Source: Phyllobacterium sophorae
Lineage (GTDB): Bacteria > Pseudomonadota > Alphaproteobacteria > Rhizobiales > Rhizobiaceae
Direction of reading: 5' to 3'
Assembly: GCF_003010965.1 (NCBI RefSeq)
Contig: NZ_PGGM01000003.1
Coordinates: 372,001-436,000 of the forward strand
Length of the DNA: 64,000 nucleotides
Both the position numbers and the translations under genes were made by a program. Position 1 is the stretch's first letter. Each line of letters starts with the position of its first letter. Of this stretch, positions 59,470-64,000 are shown one piece after another. The notes beneath the pieces were generated by a model. It was not told the origin of the DNA and made no database searches. It saw only the letters and a program-made list of their open reading frames with translations.

Positions 59470-59701
59470 GACGGCCCAAGTCAGCTCAACTGGCAGCATC
59501 AAGCGCGCTGAAATTTCTGCTTGACATGCAAATGGATGTTCCCTATTTGTTCTCGCATGGAAAAACAGCGCAACAGATCTTTTTCGGGCGGGACGCACTT
59601 TTTGTGCCAGGCTCCACTGCGCTCCATACGAATACGTTAAACTCCCAAAAATTCTATCTCAGAGTTTGCGTAAGCGGACATACGTGTCCGGGAGGTGTCG
59701 T

Positions 59702-60319
59702 ATGGTTAAGTACTTCGATGACAATACAAAAATCCGTAACGAAGATACTCAATCGGTCCGCAACGCGGCATCGTTGAACAGCTTTCTCCCGAAAGAAACC
59801 GTCAAATGTCGCGGCGATGCGGTGTTCCGTACACAGGCAGCCCGTGACCTTGCATGTCTCTTGGATATCGATCCGGACGTCGATACCTGGCAGTGCCTTC
59901 CGCTCGTCTTGGGGAATGGCGGAGACTGGCATATTCCGGACTTTGTCGTGGATCGTCGCGGCACACGCATTCTCGCTGACAGCGGAACGGGGCCGGACTG
60001 GGCGTGCCAGGCAGCGGTAGCCGCCGGATATATTTATGAAGTTACAGACACCACAAACAGCAAGCTTGCTGTCCGCCTGCAGAATGCCAGGGATCTTCTG
60101 CGTTATGCCGGACATCGGGTCGTTCTCGGGGACAAAGTCAGGCTCCTGGCCTTCCTCGAAGAACACGGCTCCATGCCGATCGTATCTTGTCTGCCGCTGC
60201 TCCAGCATTGCCGGGATCCGATCGGTGTCATTGCGAGGTTATGCCTCGACCAAGCCCTCCATATTGCACTTGATGACGAGGCAATAGGCCCGGAAACCCG
60301 AGTTCGACGGATAAAATAA
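59702..60319 (+). CDS. TnsA-like PD-(D/E)XK fold protein (catalytic residues degraded)
   Basis: A 205-residue protein with a layout reminiscent of TnsA endonucleases: the core strand pair DWHIPDFVVDRRGTRILADS (Asp present, but the usual E/D-x-K appears as ADS without Lys). A C-terminal winged-helix-like end follows (KVRLLAFLEEHGSMPIVSCL, VIARLCLDQALHIALDDEA). The start ATG 59702 has CGGGAGGTGTCGT upstream. It begins an operon with the DUF and AAA-protease genes. The TnsA relation is inference from pattern, and enzymatic activity is doubtful. Confidence 0.5.
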   Translation: MVKYFDDNTKIRNEDTQSVRNAASLNSFLPKETVKCRGDAVFRTQAARDLACLLDIDPDVDTWQCLPLVLGNGGDWHIPDFVVDRRGTRILADSGTGPDWACQAAVAAGYIYEVTDTTNSKLAVRLQNARDLLRYAGHRVVLGDKVRLLAFLEEHGSMPIVSCLPLLQHCRDPIGVIARLCLDQALHIALDDEAIGPETRVRRIK

Positions 60320-60380
60320 AGCCACTATCGAAATTCCACTCTGCGGACGCCACTGGCCTCCGCGATAGGAGGATATTGCC

Positions 60381-60719
60381 ATGAAATACAAAAAAACTGA
60401 TATCGCTGGCGGTCATGCGCTCAATGAGGACATCGTCCGGCTTGAGAGCCTTTTGAGAGACTTGCGGGCAATCCGCGACGGCGACGCTCCGTCTGAAGCA
60501 ACCCTGTTGGCCGCACCGGTCCTCAGTCATTGGACCTATGCCCGACGCCTCTCTCCATGCTTCACCGGGTACATGTCGGGTCATCCGGACATCGGGGAAG
60601 GACACTACGGCGTCACAAGCGAGATCTGGTTCACCGATCCGCAATACCGGTTCGTGCGCAGTCTCTCCCGATTCTACCGCCTCGGCATGCCCGCCCGGGT
60701 TTCCGGAAGCCTCAACTGA
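60381..60719 (+). CDS. DUF-type hypothetical protein (resembling DUF6634)
   Basis: A 112-residue protein: LESLLRDLRAIRDGDAPSEA, LLAAPVLSHWTYARRLSPCF, TGYMSGHPDIGEGHYGVTSE, then WFTDPQYRFVRSLSRFYRLG. This pattern recalls the small rhizobial DUF6634 family, of unknown function. The start ATG 60381 follows TAGGAGGATATTGCC. Only 12 bases separate it from the AAA gene, so the two are likely coupled. Confidence 0.65.
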   Translation: MKYKKTDIAGGHALNEDIVRLESLLRDLRAIRDGDAPSEATLLAAPVLSHWTYARRLSPCFTGYMSGHPDIGEGHYGVTSEIWFTDPQYRFVRSLSRFYRLGMPARVSGSLN

Positions 60720-60731
60720 TGGAGGAAGATC

Positions 60732-62657
60732 ATGAAGCACAGTCAATCATCCTTCACACCTAATCCGGCATGGTCCGGGTTCGAGAACACGGCAGTGCTG
60801 ATCGCCCGGATTCTGATCTTGCAGGCTATCAGGCACGGTGGTTTTCAGAAGCTTCTGACCGGGTGGCCGTGCGTGATTGGTCTGGTCCTGAACAAGGACC
60901 ATGACCCGGATCTCTTTGACAGGGCCGTCGTTCGGCTGATGGACATCGCCGGGTTCGGTCAATTCCGGCCATCCTACGAAATCCTGTCTTTCGGAACGGT
61001 CCGGAAGAAGCGGCGGAGGAGCGAACTCATTGACGAGATGGCGGCAACAAAAACGGTGATCGGGATCGCCGCGGCGGAGCGCGACTTCCCTGGCGATTTT
61101 GTGCTGGCCTGTGACGGTATCCTACAGGTCGCTGCACTGGATGGCAGAACCCTGAAAGGGGTTTTGCGTTCCGTGACCGGTACTGACTTTTCAGACGCTG
61201 AGGTCGAGACGTTTCTGGAAATCCCGATTGCAAAGCTTGGCGCGATTATCCGGCGCGGGCGGGACCCGCAGGTGGTTCGTGCGAAACTTAGGCAATGTCT
61301 GGCAAATGCGGAGGTTAAGGATATCGAGGACGAGATGCCGCCTTCCCTATCCGATCTTTCGGGCTATGGAGAAGCGGCCGAATGGGGGTTCGCTCTCGCT
61401 GCAGACCTTGAAGACTACCGGGCCGGAAATATCGCTTGGCGGGACGTCGACAAGGGGCTGCTGCTCGCCGGGCCGACAGGTACAGGAAAAACTATGTTCG
61501 CCCGTGCCCTCGCCACCACCTGTCAAATGCCACTCTTCCCGCATTCAGCGGCCAAGTGGCAGGCCTGCGGCCATCTCGGCGAAATGCTCGCCGCAATGCG
61601 TAAGGCATTTCACGAAGCGCATCAGAACAGCCCCGCCATCCTGTTCATTGATGAGATCGACGCTGTCGGTGATCGGACTGCGTTCTTGGGAGAGAACAAA
61701 GATTACAGCCGTCAGGTGGTTAATGGACTTCTCGAATGTATCGACGGCTCCGACAAGCGCGAGGGTGTTGTGATTATCGGAGCCACGAACATGCCGCAAC
61801 ATCTTGACGCCGCCTTGTTGCGCCCGGGCCGATTGGAGAGGACAATCGAAATCCCGCTGCCCGACGCCGAGGCACGTGCAGGGATTCTAGAGTATTATCT
61901 TGAGGGCTTAGTGCCTGAAGCTGATTTGGGTGACCTGGCTTCGTCCATGGAAGGCATGTCGGGTGCCGACATCGAGATGTGGGTGCGTTCAGTCCGGCGC
62001 TCTGCCCGGACGCAGCGGAGACCGGTCGGACGGGATGTTTTTCTTTCGCTGCAACCGAAGCGGCGCGTCCTGTCACAAGATGACTTTCAGCGGGCCTGTA
62101 TTCATGAAGCCGGGCACATCGTCGTCGGGTTAGCGCTTCGTGATGACCTTCAGGCAGAACTTGTGGGCGTGAGCGCGTCGATCGATCCGCCGCAGAATTC
62201 TATCGCCGCTGCATCTACTCAGTTCAGGCGCGCGCCCACAAGTTTCAGGGGACTCAAAAACTACCTGGCTGAGGCAACTCTGCTGTTGGGGGGTATCGCG
62301 GCCGAGCTCGAGATTTATGGAGACTTTACCGAAGGCGCTGGAGGGTCAGAGGCGTCGGATCTCTACCAGGCGTCGGTGGCTGTCGGCGTGGCGGAGCTTT
62401 GTCGTGGCTTCGGTTCGAGCCTCGTCGCCCTTGTTCCCCCAAGTGCGGAAGACGTTGCGGCAGTGCTTCGGGCAAGTCCGGATTCCCGCAGAAAGGTCGA
62501 CGTGATTTTGAAGAAATGTCTCACTCGAGCGAGAGAGCTGGTTGCTTCAGACCGGTCTGCGGTGACCGGGCTGGCGGAATCCTTGATGGAACGAAAACAT
62601 CTAATGTCTGAGGAGGTAGCCGTCATTGTGGCTTCGGTAAGGAACGGAAGAACTTAG
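60732..62657 (+). CDS. Soluble FtsH-like AAA ATPase with M41-type zinc-protease motif
   Basis: A 641-residue protein. An unassigned N-terminal domain of about 200 residues has no membrane helix. It is followed by an AAA core: Walker A LLAGPTGTGKTMF (247-254), Walker B ILFIDEIDAVGD (303-314), sensor IIGATNMPQHLD and Arg-finger region LLRPGRLERTIEI. Then comes a peptidase-like part with HEAGH (458-462) and GGSEASDLYQAS, where FtsH carries the third zinc ligand. The fold and order are those of FtsH but without the membrane anchor. Substrate unknown; it is the third gene of the 59702-62657 operon. Confidence 0.85.
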   Translation: MKHSQSSFTPNPAWSGFENTAVLIARILILQAIRHGGFQKLLTGWPCVIGLVLNKDHDPDLFDRAVVRLMDIAGFGQFRPSYEILSFGTVRKKRRRSELIDEMAATKTVIGIAAAERDFPGDFVLACDGILQVAALDGRTLKGVLRSVTGTDFSDAEVETFLEIPIAKLGAIIRRGRDPQVVRAKLRQCLANAEVKDIEDEMPPSLSDLSGYGEAAEWGFALAADLEDYRAGNIAWRDVDKGLLLAGPTGTGKTMFARALATTCQMPLFPHSAAKWQACGHLGEMLAAMRKAFHEAHQNSPAILFIDEIDAVGDRTAFLGENKDYSRQVVNGLLECIDGSDKREGVVIIGATNMPQHLDAALLRPGRLERTIEIPLPDAEARAGILEYYLEGLVPEADLGDLASSMEGMSGADIEMWVRSVRRSARTQRRPVGRDVFLSLQPKRRVLSQDDFQRACIHEAGHIVVGLALRDDLQAELVGVSASIDPPQNSIAAASTQFRRAPTSFRGLKNYLAEATLLLGGIAAELEIYGDFTEGAGGSEASDLYQASVAVGVAELCRGFGSSLVALVPPSAEDVAAVLRASPDSRRKVDVILKKCLTRARELVASDRSAVTGLAESLMERKHLMSEEVAVIVASVRNGRT

Positions 62658-62659
62658 GC

Positions 62660-62884
62660 TTAATCGGTCCATTCCTCGCCTTCAGTCAGGGGGCCGCCTT
62701 TACGGAGGAAATCTTTGGCGGAAGTTTTCTTCTCGTATTTTACCGCCACGAGGATGTACCGCCGATCAGGCTCCGCGATAATCTGCTCGCCTTCTGTGTC
62801 TGCGGCCGAAAGCAGTTCGTCGAAGGCGTCCTTGGCTTCATCGATCGACCAGACTTTTTTAACCACAGGAATCCTTTCAATCAT
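62660..62884 (-). CDS. Phd/YefM-like antitoxin
   Basis: A 74-residue protein: VWSIDEAKDAFDELLSAADT, EGEQIIAEPDRRYILVAVKY, and an acidic end. This is the Phd/YefM layout with an N-terminal DNA-binding fold and a C-terminal toxin-binding tail. No toxin gene follows; it is convergent with the AAA-protease gene only 2 bp away. It is therefore an orphan antitoxin or one acting with the PIN toxin at the right edge. Confidence 0.7.
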   Translation of the reverse strand: MIERIPVVKKVWSIDEAKDAFDELLSAADTEGEQIIAEPDRRYILVAVKYEKKTSAKDFLRKGGPLTEGEEWTD

Positions 62885-63102
62885 AAGCGAGCTTATATCG
62901 AATATACGTGAACCATGCCTTTTCCGCTATTCCACCGGACGAAAACGGTGCGAATTCTTTGCATGTCATGCATATTCGGGAATCCTGTCAGAAGACGATT
63001 TCATCGATACGGGCAAGTTGCCGGAAAATCGATCGCGGTCGAAAGCTGGTTTCCGGCAGCGTCGTTGGGGCTGGATCGTGTTAAACCCAGCCCACTTCCT
63101 CG

Positions 63103-63395
63103 CTATTCGTCTTCGAAACCTTCAAAATAGTCCTTCAAAATCACGTCATAGATTTCAAAGAGCATTTCTCTGAGTTTGATGAGCTCGCGGTTTGACAACT
63201 CATCGCTACCGGAACCGGCGAAATCCTTCAGAGCCCGCAGGTCAGACGGCCCGGTGTCGGTGTCGACTTCTCCGTATCGACACCCTTCCGGAACAGAGTC
63301 ATCACACGCGCCGCCAGCGCGATTCGGACCCGAGGGTCAGCTTGGTACTCTCCATAGCAAGAACCTTCCTTGAATATGCACGATTGGAAATTTAG
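63103..63395 (-). pseudogene. Small frameshifted hypothetical gene
   Basis: The region 62885-63613 has no intact gene. On the minus strand one frame (about 63395-63260) reads YGEYQADPRVRIALAARVMT, LFRKGVDTEKS. A second frame (about 63250-63103) reads DTDTGPSDLRALKDFAGSGS, DELSNRELIKLREMLFEIYD and ILKDYFEGFEDE before TAG. The second looks like an ordered, acidic protein end but has no start of its own, so a frameshift near 63250 is likely. Not otherwise recognised. Confidence 0.35.
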
Positions 63396-63613
63396 ATCGT
63401 GTCTATTCGGTTCATTGCTTCGCTCTTGAGTTGACGGTAGCGCCGTTTGGGAGGCGTCCTCAACCATGCCGTCGGTCGACGTGCAAGAAGTATTACTGGC
63501 AGACAAGAGAAACGCTTCGCCATGGTAATTGCAAAAGATGGGCCCCAGGTGTTGATGCTGTGGGAAAGCCGGGTCACGCTTGGTCGACGACAGTTTTTTT
63601 CGGGAACAGAGTG

Positions 63614-63814
63614 ATGCCAGTTTATCCGAAAGTGAAAGTCGATCTGACACAATCCACTGATTACCCGCTGGCGATGCTCAGCAAGGTGCTAGTCAAATTG
63701 CGGGAGGCAAATGTGCCTTCGTCCATGATTGAACAGATCGGCAGTGAAGCGCTTTCGGGAGATTACGAGAAGGTGCTGACAACCTGCCGAAAGTACGTGG
63801 ACATCGGACGTTAA
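63614..63814 (+). CDS. Small conserved-looking hypothetical protein, 66 residues
   Basis: The frame from ATG 63614 reads MPVYPKVKVDLTQSTDYPLA, MLSKVLVKLREANVPSSMIE, QIGSEALSGDYEKVLTTCRK. It is a compact helical protein like small phage- or plasmid-borne unknowns with a VKVDL...LREA...SGDY pattern. GGGAACAGAGTG precedes the start. It lies 69 bp before the PIN-domain gene, but is not an obvious antitoxin. Confidence 0.6.
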   Translation: MPVYPKVKVDLTQSTDYPLAMLSKVLVKLREANVPSSMIEQIGSEALSGDYEKVLTTCRKYVDIGR

Positions 63815-63883
63815 CTGTTGGTTTAACAAATATTTACACATTGAACTAAAATGAACTGTTTCATTTGATCTGGGGGTCGTTGC

Positions 63884-64000
63884 ATGCCGAGATTCAAACT
63901 GATCGTTCTGGATACGAGTGTCGTAAGCGAATTTTCGAAGCTTAAGCCAAAAGAAGCGTTCTTGGAATTCCTTGACGAGTATGCCTCGCACCATCTCGCT
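63884..64000 (+). CDS. PIN-domain (VapC-like) toxin, N-terminal part
   Basis: The frame from ATG 63884 runs off the right edge: KLIVLDTSVVSEFSKLKPKE, then AFLEFLDEYASHHLA. VLDTSVVSE is the start of a PIN domain, with the first catalytic Asp and the typical Ser/Thr. PIN toxins are RNases, usually paired with an antitoxin upstream; the 66-residue protein at 63614 is the only nearby candidate in the same direction. Confidence 0.8.
   Translation, partial: MPRFKLIVLDTSVVSEFSKLKPKEAFLEFLDEYASHHLA

Overview
The window looks like a stretch of an alphaproteobacterial genome, most likely Rhizobiales (Rhizobium/Agrobacterium-like). This is inferred from the GC-rich codon use, the many LysR and SDR genes, a polar amino-acid ABC operon, a trans-3-hydroxyproline regulon and small gene families familiar from rhizobia. 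No rRNA, tRNA, CRISPR array, integrase or transposase was recognised. Both ends cut through genes: a membrane protein on the left and a PIN-domain toxin on the right.

Layout. (1) 0-4.2 kb: an edge membrane protein (possibly ZorA-like) and a TM0106-type RecB-like nuclease/Dna2-Nam7 helicase gene split by a one-base frameshift. (2) 4.2-12.7 kb: LysR/SDR pair, two DJ-1/PfpI proteins, ABM monooxygenase, Gfo/Idh/MocA oxidoreductase, a truncated Old Yellow Enzyme, class II aldolase, HAD dehalogenase and a LysR. (3) 12.9-44.5 kb: a mosaic of small redox and hydrolase genes (VOC, SDR, crotonase, LLM flavin enzyme, isochorismatase-like hydrolase, many alpha/beta hydrolases, pirins, RidA, quinone reductase) with local LysR/TetR/HxlR regulators. 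It also holds a second-type MetRS, a KefB/C antiporter, a two-component system, a CPBP protease and many gene remnants. (4) 45.0-54.7 kb: a coherent regulon for trans-3-hydroxy-L-proline or a related amino acid. It has an ABC transporter, dehydratase, two unrelated imine reductases, a GNAT and a large DMFase-like protein, with GntR operators in front of each transcription unit. (5) 54.9-57.3 kb: MarR-GNAT, cold-shock protein, VOC. (6) 57.3-64 kb: an accessory island with a RES/Xre toxin-antitoxin pair, small unknown genes, an operon with a TnsA-like protein, a DUF and a soluble FtsH-like AAA protease, an orphan Phd-type antitoxin and a PIN toxin.

The most unusual signal is a dispersed cassette. 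A divergent LysR-to-isochorismatase regulatory region, carrying a 23-bp element GCGTTCC-N7-GCGACACAG with an invariant 7-bp gap, occurs at five places (14.5, 18.4, 26.7, 37.6 and 41.7 kb). Only the 26.7-kb locus keeps an intact hydrolase; the others keep eroded 5' stubs. Pirin, prolyl oligopeptidase, MFS and TM0106 remnants in the same span suggest repeated duplication and recombination. Other points of interest are a mutually exclusive hairpin pair before metG, perfect palindromic TetR operators, and the unexplained DMFase-like enzyme in the hydroxyproline regulon.
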